Source: DTU053 sp012520115 | Lineage (GTDB): Bacteria; Bacillota; Clostridia; Oscillospirales; Acutalibacteraceae | Direction: 5' to 3' | DNA length: 64,000 nucleotides | Assembly (NCBI GenBank): GCA_050953725.1 | Contig: JBMNNB010000003.1 | Coordinates: 124,001-188,000 of the forward strand | Part shown: piece after piece, positions 34,175 through 43,497 of the stretch | Layout: every line of letters starts with the position of its first letter | Position numbering within the stretch: position 1 is the first letter of the stretch | Program-made: the position numbers and the translations under genes | The notes under the pieces: generated by a model | Told to the model about the DNA's origin: nothing | What the model saw: only the letters and a program-made list of their open reading frames with translations | Database searches by the model: none

Positions 34175-35398
34175 CTACTCCGCCGATTCCTCAGACTGAA
34201 TTGCGGTACTGCTCTCGCTTGTTTCCTCAGGTATGCTGCCTGAGGGGACGTGGTACTTTCCTATGCCGTCTCTTGTAAGTATGTAAAGACTGCTGTCGTT
34301 CTGTACTATTTTTATTCCGTCACTGCCCGGCTTTATGTCTGCTACCTTTTCGCCCTTGCAGTTGTAGGTTATACTTCCGTCGGGCAGAAGCAGGCTGACA
34401 TACTGCGAGGAAGCGGAAACAAGCTTTACCTTTTCATCGCAGTCCACCTGATACAAGGTCTTGCCCTTTTTGTCAAAGACGCTTATCTGATTGTCGCTGC
34501 TGTTGCCGTACCGGGATATGCACAGGGCGGAAATGCCCTTGTTTACCGCCGAATAGCTGCAAAGCTCATAGGGTGAGAAGGTCAATAATTCCTTCGTTTC
34601 GTCGCCGTTTACAAGCGTCAGTATGCTGTCGCCTGCGGCCAAGAACCTCTTGCCGCCCTTATATTCAACGGAGAACAGGGAAACGCCGTCAAACTGCTGT
34701 ACCTTAACCGGGTCCTTGTATCTTATATCGAAAACAAAGAGCTTTGAATATATCTCGCCGTTCTGAGCGCCGAGGACTATCGCCGCAACTCGCTTGCCGT
34801 TGTCCGAGAGCGCTACATCCACTATATGCTCCTTCTCGCAGTTCCACTTGAATATGACCTCGTTGACCGAATTGTAGACGGTAAGTGCGCTGGTGGCATA
34901 ATCGGCTCTGTGGGCAATTGCATACCTGCCCCGTTTGCCTATGGTGCCTGTGATGATTGAGGCCTCTGCCGTGGAGTCCATAAGCACGCCGCTGTCCTTT
35001 TCTATTCTGAAAGCCGAGGACTGCCTGTCAAAGAGCAGCACCTTGCCGGCATATACCTTCATGGCGGGGGTTTTGTAGTTGTGGCTTTGCCTGTCAATTA
35101 CCTTTGAGGAGCTGTCGAGGTAGATAGTTTCGGTGTTCGTAAGTACCACGATTCCTGAGCCGTAGGGCTTTATGTCGATTACATCCTCGTAATTAAGGCC
35201 GTATGGCTCGTTCCAGTCGCCGGCGGAGCTGAAAAAGGCGGAAACGGCGTTGCCGAGGGCGGTAAAGGTATCGGCGCCGAAGCTCCTTGCGGCCACGAAT
35301 ACAATAATCAGCAAAAGCCCTGTTATCATCAGGGTTTTTAAAAGAGTATTCGTGCGCTGCTGCTTGGTGCTTGTTCCCTTTTTCTTTTTGCCCGGCAC
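34175..35398 (-). CDS. DUF5711-type membrane-anchored beta-propeller protein
   Basis: A 407-residue protein: a basic N-terminus, one membrane helix (about 20-41), then repeated beta-strand blades such as KPYGSGIVVLTNTETIYLD, KRVAAIVLGAQNGEIYSKLFVFDI and SQYVSLLLPDGSITYN, ending in an acidic Ser-rich tail. This layout matches the DUF5711 family of Clostridia, whose function is unknown. The GTG start has AGGAGG 7 bases upstream. It follows truA by 22 bases and is the last gene of the ecf-truA transcript. Confidence 0.7.
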   Translation of the reverse strand: MPGKKKKGTSTKQQRTNTLLKTLMITGLLLIIVFVAARSFGADTFTALGNAVSAFFSSAGDWNEPYGLNYEDVIDIKPYGSGIVVLTNTETIYLDSSSKVIDRQSHNYKTPAMKVYAGKVLLFDRQSSAFRIEKDSGVLMDSTAEASIITGTIGKRGRYAIAHRADYATSALTVYNSVNEVIFKWNCEKEHIVDVALSDNGKRVAAIVLGAQNGEIYSKLFVFDIRYKDPVKVQQFDGVSLFSVEYKGGKRFLAAGDSILTLVNGDETKELLTFSPYELCSYSAVNKGISALCISRYGNSSDNQISVFDKKGKTLYQVDCDEKVKLVSASSQYVSLLLPDGSITYNCKGEKVADIKPGSDGIKIVQNDSSLYILTRDGIGKYHVPSGSIPEETSESSTAIQSEESAE

Positions 35399-35420
35399 TG
35401 TAATACCTCCTAAAGCGAAA

Positions 35421-36155
35421 TCAGTATTCCACCCTGTTAAGATAAAGCCCCTCGGCAGGGGCGGTGAAGCCTGCTGCGAGCCTGTCCTTTTTCTCGATTA
35501 TCTCTTTGAGGGTTTTATATTCGAGCCGTCCTCCCTGAATTTCGAGCAGAGAGCCGACCATAATCCGCACCATATTATATAAAAAGCCGTCGCCGCAGAC
35601 TATGAACTTGACAAAATCGTCCTCCCGTAAAACCTTTGCGGAGTAAATCGTCCTGACCTTGCTGCCGACCTCACTGCCGGAGGCGCAGAAGGATGTAAAG
35701 TCGTGTGTTCCGACAGCGCTCATTGCTGCTTCGTTCATCAGATTAATATCAATCGGATAGGGGTAATGAAAGGCCCTGTCCTTGTAAAAGGGGTTGCGGT
35801 GCTTTGCGTTCCAGATAAGATATACATATTCCTTTTGCCTGCAGCTGTATCTTGCGTGAAAGTCGTCGTCCACCTGACGGCAGCTTTTCACCGCAATGGA
35901 GTATGGAAGGTAGTAATTGAGAGCGCCCACATAGGCATCCGTGGTCATTTCGCCTTCGGTCTTGAAATTGACGCAGAACATATTTGCGTGAACCTTTGCG
36001 TCCGTTCTGCTGCAGCCGTGCAGAACGACCCTCTCACCGCTTGCCTTGAAAATCGCATCGGACAGAACCTGCTGTACCGTTATTGCGTTTTTCTGCATCT
36101 GCCAGCCGTGAAACTCTGAGCCGTCAAAGGAAAGGGTGAGAAGTAAATTTCGCAT
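35421..36155 (-). CDS. truA: tRNA pseudouridine synthase A
   Basis: Converts uridines 38-40 of the tRNA anticodon arm to pseudouridine. The 244 residues carry LSFDGSEFHGWQMQ, the catalytic Asp in GCSRTDAKVHA, the DDDFHARYSCRQKEYVYLIW-type motif and the C-terminal GDGFLYNMVRIMVGSLLEI. The start shares its region with the ecfT stop. The ecf-truA order is common in Firmicutes. Confidence 0.95.
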   Translation of the reverse strand: MRNLLLTLSFDGSEFHGWQMQKNAITVQQVLSDAIFKASGERVVLHGCSRTDAKVHANMFCVNFKTEGEMTTDAYVGALNYYLPYSIAVKSCRQVDDDFHARYSCRQKEYVYLIWNAKHRNPFYKDRAFHYPYPIDINLMNEAAMSAVGTHDFTSFCASGSEVGSKVRTIYSAKVLREDDFVKFIVCGDGFLYNMVRIMVGSLLEIQGGRLEYKTLKEIIEKKDRLAAGFTAPAEGLYLNRVEY

Positions 36156-36976
36156 TATATCACCGACTCGAAAATAATGTTGAGTGCGATTACCCCGCCG
36201 ACAAAAATAAGCATTGAGAACATCAGAATATAGTCCCTTGTCTGGAGTTTGAGCTGCTTCATCCTCGTCCTGCCCTCGCCGCCGTTGTAGCAGCGGGCGG
36301 ACATGGCAAGGGAAAGCTCAAAGGCGTGCCTGAAGGAATTGACAAGCAGGGGGATGAATATGGGTAGCAAGGCCTTTGCACGCTTTACTATTCCGCCTGT
36401 CTCAAGGTTTGCGCCCCTTGCTTTTTGTGCGCTGGTGATTTTATCTATTTCGTCAATCAGTGTGGGGATGAATCTTAAAGCTATCGTCATCATCATTGCA
36501 AGGGTGTGGACTCCGTTTTTAAGCCCGAAAACCTTTAAGGGCGACAAAAGTCTCTCGATGCCGTCTGTCAGCTGGGTGGGCGATGTGGTGTATGTCAGCA
36601 GCGAACTGACAAGCACAAGGCAGATGATTCTGATAACCATGAATATGGTGGTATATATGCCGCCTGTGGTGATTGTGAGATAGCGGCTTGTGAAAAGCAC
36701 CTCGCCCTGCTTATTGTAAAAAAGCTGTAAAGCAGAGGTGAAAATCAGCAAAATAAGCATGGGTCGAAGGCCTTTAAGAATAATCTTCAGGCTGATTTTT
36801 GACGACAGCACCGCAACTACCGAAAAAAGTGCCACAAGGGCAAGGGAATAGAAATTGTTGCAGACGAAGATGAAGATAATGGCAACAAAGGAGAGAACGA
36901 GCTTTAAGCGGGGGTCGGCATTGTGCAGCACCGAATTGCCGGGAAAATACTGACCTATGGTGATGTCCCTTACCAA
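36155..36976 (-). CDS. ecfT: ECF transporter transmembrane subunit EcfT
   Basis: The membrane scaffold of an energy-coupling factor vitamin/micronutrient importer. It has 273 residues with about six hydrophobic segments and the coupling-helix motif region SAQKARGAN (the conserved A-R-G that contacts the ATPases) plus a second A-x-x-A-R-C-Y-N motif. The TTG start follows GGAGGG and overlaps the end of ecfA2. No substrate-binding S component is nearby, which fits a shared group II ECF module. Confidence 0.93.
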   Translation of the reverse strand: MVRDITIGQYFPGNSVLHNADPRLKLVLSFVAIIFIFVCNNFYSLALVALFSVVAVLSSKISLKIILKGLRPMLILLIFTSALQLFYNKQGEVLFTSRYLTITTGGIYTTIFMVIRIICLVLVSSLLTYTTSPTQLTDGIERLLSPLKVFGLKNGVHTLAMMMTIALRFIPTLIDEIDKITSAQKARGANLETGGIVKRAKALLPIFIPLLVNSFRHAFELSLAMSARCYNGGEGRTRMKQLKLQTRDYILMFSMLIFVGGVIALNIIFESVI

Positions 36977-37836
36977 GCTATTCCCTCCTTTTTTAAGTAT
37001 CTCAGCAGCTCTTTTTCAGCCTGCTCTTTTGTGTATATATCCGTATTAACGTCGAGTCCCTTTTCCTTCAGCTTCAAAAAGATGCTTGTAACCGGCGGCA
37101 CCTCAAGGCCGAGGGCGGCAAGCTCCTCGCTCTTTGTGAAAATCTCGTGGACATCTGCATACTTATATATTCTGCCCTTGTTCATCACGATGATTTTCTC
37201 TGCAAGGGAGGCCACGTCCTCCATGCTGTGAGAGACGATGATGACCGTGCTGTTTGTGCTTTTTCTGAACTCGGATATCATGCCGAGGATTTTCTTTCTG
37301 CCGCTGGGGTCAAGTCCCGCTGTGGGCTCGTCAAGCACAAGAACCTCCGGACGCATGGCGATGATGCCGGCTATTGCGGCCCTTCTCTTTTCGCCGCCGG
37401 AAAGCTCGAAGGGGGATTTTTTTAAGAGTTCGTCGGTAAGACCTACAAATTCCGCAGCCTCACGGACTCTTTCCTTGATTTCATCCTCGGACAGCCCCAT
37501 ATTTGTCGGACCGAAGGCTATGTCCCTGTATACGGTGGTCTCAAAGAGCTGATACTCAGGGTACTGAAAGCAAAGCCCCACCTTAAAGCGTGCCTCGTGG
37601 GCGGACTGCTTGCTCTGGTTTATGTCCTTGCCGTTGAGCAGCACCTGCCCCGTGGTGGGCTTTAAAAGTGCATTGAAATGCTGAATAAGCGTACTCTTGC
37701 CCGAACCCGTATGACCGATAATCCCCACGAAGGAGCCTTTTTCAATCGTGAGGTTTATATCTTCAATCGCCGTTATTTCAAAGGGTGTACCCGAAGAATA
37801 TGTGTAGGATACGTTTTTCAGTTCAAGCAAGCTCAT
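36970..37836 (-). CDS. ecfA2: ECF transporter ATPase EcfA2
   Basis: A 288-residue ABC ATPase: Walker A GHTGSGKST, Q-loop YPEYQLFE, signature LSGGEKRRAAIAG, Walker B VLVLDEPTAGLDP, then the His switch IVSHS. It overlaps ecfA1 by 4 bases and ecfT by 7, so the three are translationally coupled. Confidence 0.94.
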   Translation of the reverse strand: MSLLELKNVSYTYSSGTPFEITAIEDINLTIEKGSFVGIIGHTGSGKSTLIQHFNALLKPTTGQVLLNGKDINQSKQSAHEARFKVGLCFQYPEYQLFETTVYRDIAFGPTNMGLSEDEIKERVREAAEFVGLTDELLKKSPFELSGGEKRRAAIAGIIAMRPEVLVLDEPTAGLDPSGRKKILGMISEFRKSTNSTVIIVSHSMEDVASLAEKIIVMNKGRIYKYADVHEIFTKSEELAALGLEVPPVTSIFLKLKEKGLDVNTDIYTKEQAEKELLRYLKKEGIAW

Positions 37837-38723
37837 CTGTTATTCACCACAAACTGACTGAAGGCCTCTGCGAAATCCTCGGCAGTCAGTATACCTTTTT
37901 TAAGATTTATTCCGCTGTTTCTGAGCCTCTCGGCAAGATTTGCGCCGATAGGCAGCTCGAGTCCCGTCTCCCTGATGGTTTTAACATCGCTGAAAACCTC
38001 CTGCGGGGTGCCGTCCTTGACGATTCTGCCGTCGTTCATGATTATGATTCTGTCGGCCAGAACAGCCTCGTCCATAAAATGCGTGACTAAGACTACGGTG
38101 ATTCCGAGCTCTTTGTTAAGCCGCTTAATGGTGCTTATAACTTCTTTTCTGCCAACCGGGTCAAGCATTGCGGTAGGCTCGTCCAGAACTATACAGTCGG
38201 TTTTCATGGCGAGGACTCCGGCAATTGCAACACGCTGCTTCTGACCGCCCGAAAGCCTGTGGGGCTCGTGCAGTCTGTATTCATACATTCCGACCGTTTT
38301 AAGGGCTTCGTCAACCCTCTGCCTGATTTCTGCGGGGGGAACGCCGAGATTCTCGGGGCCGAAGGCAACATCCTCCTCGACTATTGTGGAAACAATCTGA
38401 TTGTCGGGGTTCTGAAAAACAATGCCCACAAGCTGCCTTATCCTGATTTCAAGCGCCTCGTCGGAGGTATCCATGCCGCTGACGATGACCTTGCCCTTTG
38501 TGGGGTGGAGGATTGCGTTTGTCATCTTTGCGACCGTGCTTTTGCCCGAACCGTTATGCCCTAAAATAGCTACAAATTCCCCGCGGGAGATGCTGAAATT
38601 AACATCCTTCACCGCAGGCGGGGTTTCTGCGCCCTCCTCCGTGTCATAGGAGTAGGAGGCGTTTATAAATTCAATTAGCGGGGTCTTACCCGATTTTTTG
38701 TCATCATAGTCTGTCATCCGCAT
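37833..38723 (-). CDS. ecfA1: ECF transporter ATPase EcfA1
   Basis: A 296-residue ABC ATPase with Walker A GHNGSGKST, Q-loop NPDNQIVST, signature LSGGQKQRVAIAG, Walker B CIVLDEPTAMLDP and the VTHF switch. It pairs with EcfA2 to drive EcfT. The ribosome site GGAAAGGA lies inside a 10-bp hairpin (38728-38760), so translation may be regulated. Confidence 0.94.
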   Translation of the reverse strand: MRMTDYDDKKSGKTPLIEFINASYSYDTEEGAETPPAVKDVNFSISRGEFVAILGHNGSGKSTVAKMTNAILHPTKGKVIVSGMDTSDEALEIRIRQLVGIVFQNPDNQIVSTIVEEDVAFGPENLGVPPAEIRQRVDEALKTVGMYEYRLHEPHRLSGGQKQRVAIAGVLAMKTDCIVLDEPTAMLDPVGRKEVISTIKRLNKELGITVVLVTHFMDEAVLADRIIIMNDGRIVKDGTPQEVFSDVKTIRETGLELPIGANLAERLRNSGINLKKGILTAEDFAEAFSQFVVNNR

Positions 38724-38727
38724 TCAA

Positions 38728-38760
38728 ATGTCCTTTCCGGGCTTTATCACGAAAGGACAT
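38728..38760 (-). promoter_or_regulatory. SD-sequestering hairpin before ecfA1
   Basis: ATGTCCTTTC (38760-38751 on the minus strand) pairs perfectly with GAAAGGACAT (38737-38728), with a 13-base loop. The 3' arm contains the ecfA1 ribosome site. No T tract follows, so it is not a typical terminator. Confidence 0.5.
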
Positions 38761-38831
38761 ACCGACCGTAAGTAAAAGTATCAACCAATCAGTCTATGTC
38801 CTCTAAGTAATTCAGGTATATTTGTGCCGGC

Positions 38832-39707
38832 TTAATCCTCGGCAGTCCAGACGGCAGTGGAGCCGCAGGGCAGTACAAGTCCCGTTGAGGAGGCTTTAAG
38901 TCCCAGCTCGTCCGAGAAGATTTTGCCGTAGGAGGTGCCCATAACGCTGCCTAATATATATGTCATTACTGCCGGTGAAAGGCCGGCAGTATATGAGCTT
39001 ATCATGAACATAAGCGGGTCGGGGCTGAGTACGCCCTTAATAAGCTCGGTCAGGTTGTAGACCTCGTCCTCGAGCTTCCAGACCTCGCCGCCGGGGCCTC
39101 TGCCGTAGGAGGGCGGGTCCATGATGACTATATCGTACTTATTGCCACGCCTTATCTCTCTCTGGACAAACTTAATACAGTCGTCCACTATCCACCTGAC
39201 GGGCTTGTCCGCTACGTCCGAGGATGCGGCGTTCTCCCTTGCCCATAAGGTCATGCCCTTTGAGGCGTCCACATGGGTGACTGCCGCTCCCGCCTTTAAG
39301 GCTGAGACCGTGGCCGCTCCCGTATAGGCAAAGAGGTTGAGTACCTTCGGGGTATTGCCATTTTTCAGTGCCTTATTGATAATGCCCGTCGTATAGTCCC
39401 AGTTTACGGCCTGCTCCGGGAAGATGCCCGTATGCTTAAAGCCCATGGTCTTTATATTGAAGGTCAGGTCCTTATAGGCTATGCTCCAGTACGGCGGGAG
39501 CGCCTTATAGACCTCCCACCTGCCGCCGCCCTTGTCGGAGCGGATGTACCTTGCGTCGGCCTTTTTCCACAGGGGGCTTTTTTTCGGCGTTTTCCAGATA
39601 ATCTGCGGGTCGGGGCGGATGAGAATGATATCCCCCCACCTTTCAAGCCGTTCGCCCTCTGTGCAGTCTATAAGCTCATAGTCCTTCCAGTCGTCAGCAA
39701 TTCGCAT
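38832..39707 (-). CDS. Class I SAM-dependent methyltransferase, RlmI/RlmK-like
   Basis: A 291-residue methyltransferase related to the 23S rRNA cytosine/guanine methyltransferases. The SAM-binding motif is VLNLFAYTGAATVSALKAGA (about 139-157), followed by an acidic loop THVDASKGM and the catalytic-type motif DPPSYGRGPGGE. There is no PUA domain, and the C-terminus is short. The start overlaps the glmM stop codon (TAATG), so it is coupled to glmM. An RNA substrate is inferred from family. Confidence 0.82.
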   Translation of the reverse strand: MRIADDWKDYELIDCTEGERLERWGDIILIRPDPQIIWKTPKKSPLWKKADARYIRSDKGGGRWEVYKALPPYWSIAYKDLTFNIKTMGFKHTGIFPEQAVNWDYTTGIINKALKNGNTPKVLNLFAYTGAATVSALKAGAAVTHVDASKGMTLWARENAASSDVADKPVRWIVDDCIKFVQREIRRGNKYDIVIMDPPSYGRGPGGEVWKLEDEVYNLTELIKGVLSPDPLMFMISSYTAGLSPAVMTYILGSVMGTSYGKIFSDELGLKASSTGLVLPCGSTAVWTAED

Positions 39708-41056
39708 TAAATTAGCCTTTCCTTTACAACCTCGGCGATTTCCATGCCGAGCTCGTTTATCTGCTTTTCGTCCCTGCCCTCGAGCATGACCCTTACAAGC
39801 GGCTCTGTGCCGGAGGCCCTTACAAGCACTCTGCCGGAGTCGCCGAGGGCCTTTCTGGCGTACTCGATTGCATGGTTTATCTCTCTGTCCGTATCGAGCC
39901 TCAGCTTACCGAGTGCTGAAACCTGAACATTAATAAGAACCTGCGGGAATACCTCCATAACGCTTGCAAGCTCCTTCAGGCTCTTTCCGGTTTCGCACAT
40001 TACATTCAATACCTGAACAGCCGTAAGCTGACCGTCACCTGTGGAGGCGAAGTCGTGGAAAATTATGTGACCGGACTGTTCTCCGCCAAAATTATAACCG
40101 TTTTCGAGCATATTTTCAAGAACATATCTGTCGCCGACCTTGGTCTGAACGGTGTTTATGCCGTGATTGCGGCACATCTCGAAAAAGCCCATATTGCTCA
40201 TTACGGTGGTGACGACCGTATTGTTGTTGAGCATATTCTTGTCCTTGAAGTGCTTAGCAAGGATGGCCATTATCTTGTCGCCGTCGACGAGATTGCCGTC
40301 CTCGTCAACGCACAACAGTCTGTCGGCGTCGCCGTCAAAGGCAAAGCCCACATTGTAGCCGTCCTTTCTGACGATTTCGGCGATATGGTCTATATGCGTG
40401 GAGCCGCAGCCCTTGTTGATATTAACTCCGTCCGGGTCGCTATTGTAAATGTCAAAATTTAAACCTAACTTGCCGAAAAGCTCTGCTGCAGTGACCGAGG
40501 CAGAGCCGTTGGCGCAGTCGATTGCCGCCTTAATGCCCTTATATGAGCAGCGGGCGGAAGTAGCTATATGCTCTACATAATCATAAACCGCATCTCTTGA
40601 AATCGTGATATTGCCGATTTCCCCGCCGATTTTAGGGGGAAGAACACCGATGTCGTCAAGTATGAAGTTTTCAATCTGCTCTTCCAGTTTGTCCGGCAGC
40701 TTGTAGCCGTCGGACTTGAAAATCTTAATGCCGTTGTATTCGCAGGGGTTGTGCGAGGCGGAAATCATAATGCCCGCATCATAGCCGTACTCCTTGACGA
40801 GATAGGCCACGGCGGGAGTCGGCGCAACGCCTATCATTAATACATCTGCGCCCGCAGAGCAAAGACCCGAAGCTAAGGACGAAATCAGCATATGCGTGGA
40901 CTTTCTTGTGTCGCCGCCTATAAGAACCCTCGGTCTGTAACAGCTGCCCTTTGACAGAAGGGTCGCAACTGCTCTGCCTACGCCTAATGCAAGTTCGCAT
41001 GTTATGTCACGGTTCGCAATGCCTCTGGCACCGTCTGTTCCAAATAATCTTCCCAT
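39707..41056 (-). CDS. glmM: Phosphoglucosamine mutase
   Basis: Interconverts glucosamine-6-phosphate and glucosamine-1-phosphate for peptidoglycan precursor synthesis. The 449 residues show LFGTDGARG, the phosphoserine loop MISASHNPCEYNGIK, the metal loop FAFDGDADR, the sugar motif GGEQSGHII and the phosphate-binding RASGTEPLVRVM. GGAGG precedes the ATG by 5 bases. No ribozyme fold is seen in the leader. Confidence 0.96.
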   Translation of the reverse strand: MGRLFGTDGARGIANRDITCELALGVGRAVATLLSKGSCYRPRVLIGGDTRKSTHMLISSLASGLCSAGADVLMIGVAPTPAVAYLVKEYGYDAGIMISASHNPCEYNGIKIFKSDGYKLPDKLEEQIENFILDDIGVLPPKIGGEIGNITISRDAVYDYVEHIATSARCSYKGIKAAIDCANGSASVTAAELFGKLGLNFDIYNSDPDGVNINKGCGSTHIDHIAEIVRKDGYNVGFAFDGDADRLLCVDEDGNLVDGDKIMAILAKHFKDKNMLNNNTVVTTVMSNMGFFEMCRNHGINTVQTKVGDRYVLENMLENGYNFGGEQSGHIIFHDFASTGDGQLTAVQVLNVMCETGKSLKELASVMEVFPQVLINVQVSALGKLRLDTDREINHAIEYARKALGDSGRVLVRASGTEPLVRVMLEGRDEKQINELGMEIAEVVKERLI

Positions 41057-41122
41057 AATATCCTCCGAAGCAAATCAGAGGGAAGGTTCCCCCTATGTAA
41101 GCTTCCAAAAAAATCAATTAAA

Positions 41123-41150
41123 ATGGTATAACCATATAATTTTATGTCAA
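41123..41150 (-). promoter_or_regulatory. Promoter of glmM
   Basis: Minus strand TTGACA, 16-base spacer, TACCAT. A small palindrome ATGGT-ATA-ACCAT overlaps the -10 region. Confidence 0.5.
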
Positions 41151-41188
41151 TAATACTTATTTTATAACAAAATACGATTATTTCTGAC

Positions 41189-42214
41189 CTAATATAACAG
41201 CTGTTGACCCTCTACGGGGATGCCGAGATGAGAGTATGCGGCGCTTGTGACTACCCTGCCCCTCGGCGTTCTGCTGATGAAGCCCAGCTGCATAAGGTAC
41301 GGCTCATAGACGTCCTCTATCGTGATGGCCTCCTCGCCGATAAGTGCGGCAATGGTCTCAAGACCCACGGGGCCGCCGCCATAGATTTCGATTATGGACT
41401 TGAGCATTCTTCTGTCTATGCTGTCAAGTCCCAGCTCGTCAATCTCCATTCTGTCAAGGGCCATCCTTGCGTCCTCTAAGGTGATTACGCCGCTGCCCAT
41501 GACCTCGGAGAAGTCCCTTGCCCTCTTCAAAAGGCGGTTAGCGATTCTCGGTGTACCTCTTGAGCGGGAGGCTATTTCTATTGCCCCCTCCTCGTCGATT
41601 TCAATACCAAGTATGCCCGCACTGCGGGTCACTATTCTTGCAAGCTCCTCCGGGGTGTAAAGCTCAAGACGCAGAATCACGCCGAATCTGTCCCTTAACG
41701 GGGCGGTCAGCTGTCCGGCCCTTGTGGTGGCTCCCACAAGGGTGAATTTAGGCAAATCGAGCCTTATGGAGCGTGCCGACGGGCCCTTGCCTATGATAAT
41801 GTCAAGGGCATAGTCCTCCATGGCCGGATAAAGGACCTCCTCAACGCTTCTGTTGAGCCTGTGGATTTCGTCTATGAACAGGACATCGCCCTCGTTGAGA
41901 TTCGTAAGCAAGGCAGCAAGGTCGCCGGACTTTTCTATGGCGGGGCCTGAGGTTATGCGTATCTGCACATTCATCTCGTTTGCTATAATGCCCGCAAGTG
42001 TGGTCTTGCCGAGACCCGGAGGGCCGTAGAGAAGTACGTGGTCAAGGTTCTCCCCTCGCTTTTTGGCGGCCTCCATATAGACCTTCAGGTTCTCCTTAGG
42101 CTTTTCCTGTCCTATATATTCATTCAGGGTCTTAGGGCGCAGAGTGGACTCCACATCCTCGTCCGCCGCCACAAAGCCCGGTGCTACCATTCTGATATCG
42201 TTTTCCTCGGGCAA
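41189..42214 (-). CDS. ruvB: Holliday junction helicase RuvB
   Basis: A 341-residue AAA+ motor for branch migration. It has Walker A GPPGLGKTT, Walker B LFIDEIHR, sensor 1 LVGATTRAG, the Arg finger in APLRDRFG and a C-terminal winged helix ending RTPRGRVVT. The TTG start lies 2 bases past the ruvA stop region with AGGA just upstream. Confidence 0.96.
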   Translation of the reverse strand: MPEENDIRMVAPGFVAADEDVESTLRPKTLNEYIGQEKPKENLKVYMEAAKKRGENLDHVLLYGPPGLGKTTLAGIIANEMNVQIRITSGPAIEKSGDLAALLTNLNEGDVLFIDEIHRLNRSVEEVLYPAMEDYALDIIIGKGPSARSIRLDLPKFTLVGATTRAGQLTAPLRDRFGVILRLELYTPEELARIVTRSAGILGIEIDEEGAIEIASRSRGTPRIANRLLKRARDFSEVMGSGVITLEDARMALDRMEIDELGLDSIDRRMLKSIIEIYGGGPVGLETIAALIGEEAITIEDVYEPYLMQLGFISRTPRGRVVTSAAYSHLGIPVEGQQLLY

Positions 42215-42215
42215 A

Positions 42216-42830
42216 TCATCCTACCCCCTTAGCCAAAAGCTTTAGTGCCTGCTTGATAAGCTCCTCGACACTGAGTGAGGGGTCAAGGGAGCAGACCGCC
42301 CTCGAAGCCTCCGCCTGCATATAGCCCAGTGAAACAAGGGCGCTGACGGCGGTTGCGGCGTTTTCGTTGTCATTAACACAGGATACGGCGGCAAGCTCTG
42401 CGGAAATGCTGTCTGATGCGAAGCTCGATACCGTTATTTTGTCCTTCAGCTCCATAATTAAGCGTTGGGCTGTCTTTGCGCCCACTCCCGGCGCTCTTGT
42501 GATAGCCTTGTAGTCGCCGGAGGCTATGCAAAGGGAGAGGGAGTCGGGGTTAAACTCGGATAAAACCGAAAGGGCGACCTTAGGACCAATGCCTGAAACG
42601 GTGATGAGCAGCTTGAACATTTCCAGCTCCCGCATGGTGGAAAAGCCGTAAAGCTCTACTGCGTCCTCCCTGACGCTAAGATGTGTGAAAAGGGTGATTC
42701 GCTCGCCCTTTTTTGCCGTCTGTCTTAACGTATTAACGCTTGTATTGCATTTATATCCGACTCCGGAGCAGTTGACTGCAATTGAGCTTGCGTCAAAATC
42801 AATTACTTCGCCGGTAAGTGAATAGAACAT
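42216..42830 (-). CDS. ruvA: Holliday junction protein RuvA
   Basis: A 204-residue tetrameric junction-binding protein: an OB-fold (1-65, including HLSVREDAVELYGF), two helix-hairpin-helix motifs (VSGIGPKVALSVLS and APGVGAKTAQRLIMELK) and a C-terminal three-helix domain that contacts RuvB (VSALVSLGYMQAEA). It lies between ruvC and ruvB. Confidence 0.96.
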   Translation of the reverse strand: MFYSLTGEVIDFDASSIAVNCSGVGYKCNTSVNTLRQTAKKGERITLFTHLSVREDAVELYGFSTMRELEMFKLLITVSGIGPKVALSVLSEFNPDSLSLCIASGDYKAITRAPGVGAKTAQRLIMELKDKITVSSFASDSISAELAAVSCVNDNENAATAVSALVSLGYMQAEASRAVCSLDPSLSVEELIKQALKLLAKGVG

Positions 42831-42854
42831 TTTACACTTCCTTTCCTAAGGCAC

Positions 42855-43364
42855 TTAAAGCATTGTTCTGCTTGCCCTTTGAATAAGTGAATTGGCGGAG
42901 CTTGAATGGGCGTGGCAGATTGCAAGGGCCAAGGCGTCTGCGGTGTCGTCGGGCTTAGGAACGGCGTCGAGCTTTAATAAAACCCTTGTCATCTCCTGCA
43001 CCTGCTTTTTGTCCGCCCTGCCGTAGCCGACCACGCTCTGCTTTACCTGCAAGGGCGTGTACTCGAAAATCTCAAGCCCCTTTAACTGTGCAGCAAGAAC
43101 TATTACTCCCCTTGCCTGACACACATCTATGACGGTTTTGGCGTTGGTATTGTAAAAGACCTTTTCTATGGCCATTACCTCTGGTTGACAAGCGTCTATG
43201 ACCTTAATAAGGGTCTCGAAAATAAGCTGAAGGCGCTCGGAAAAGGGAGCGCTTGCTTTAGTCTGCACGGCTCCGAAATCAACCACCTTGAAGCGGCTCT
43301 GATTATAGTCGATTACGCCATAGCCGACTATGGCATAGCCAGGGTCAATACCAAGCACCCTCAA
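42855..43364 (-). CDS. ruvC: Holliday junction resolvase RuvC
   Basis: A 169-residue RNase-H-fold nuclease that cuts Holliday junctions. Catalytic acidic residues are visible in RVLGIDPGYAIVGYG, MAIEKVFY and the C-terminal PDDTADALALAICH. The TTG at 43364 gives the canonical MRVLGIDPG start with AAGAGG 8 bases upstream; the longer GTG frame overlaps the ribosome site. Confidence 0.95.
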   Translation of the reverse strand: MRVLGIDPGYAIVGYGVIDYNQSRFKVVDFGAVQTKASAPFSERLQLIFETLIKVIDACQPEVMAIEKVFYNTNAKTVIDVCQARGVIVLAAQLKGLEIFEYTPLQVKQSVVGYGRADKKQVQEMTRVLLKLDAVPKPDDTADALALAICHAHSSSANSLIQRASRTML

Positions 43365-43409
43365 GCAAAGCACCTCTTACACTTACAGTATTTGCTAATT
43401 AACTGAGAT

Positions 43410-43438
43410 ATTATAGCATACATAGACTCAAAACACAA
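43410..43438 (-). promoter_or_regulatory. Promoter of ruvCAB
   Basis: Minus strand TTGTGT, 17-base spacer, TATAAT with an extended -10 TG. Confidence 0.75.
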
Positions 43439-43465
43439 TGAGCTCGGCGCCCTTGCCCCTAAAAC

Positions 43466-43492
43466 GTTAAAGGAGCAGCCGTACTGCTCCTT
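43466..43492 (-). terminator. Terminator of fhs
   Basis: A 9-bp stem AAGGAGCAG (43470-43478 with 43484-43492). The following T tract is weak (TTAACGTTTT). Confidence 0.6.
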
Positions 43493-43497
43493 GTTGT

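Noticed and set aside
36155..38723. Complete vitamin importer with a dedicated S component
   Set aside because: Only EcfA1, EcfA2 and EcfT are present; no S-component-like membrane gene lies beside them, so the substrate cannot be named.
41057..41188. glmS-type ribozyme or riboswitch before glmM
   Set aside because: The leader is short and A/T-rich, with only a small palindrome; glmM is not the usual target of that ribozyme.
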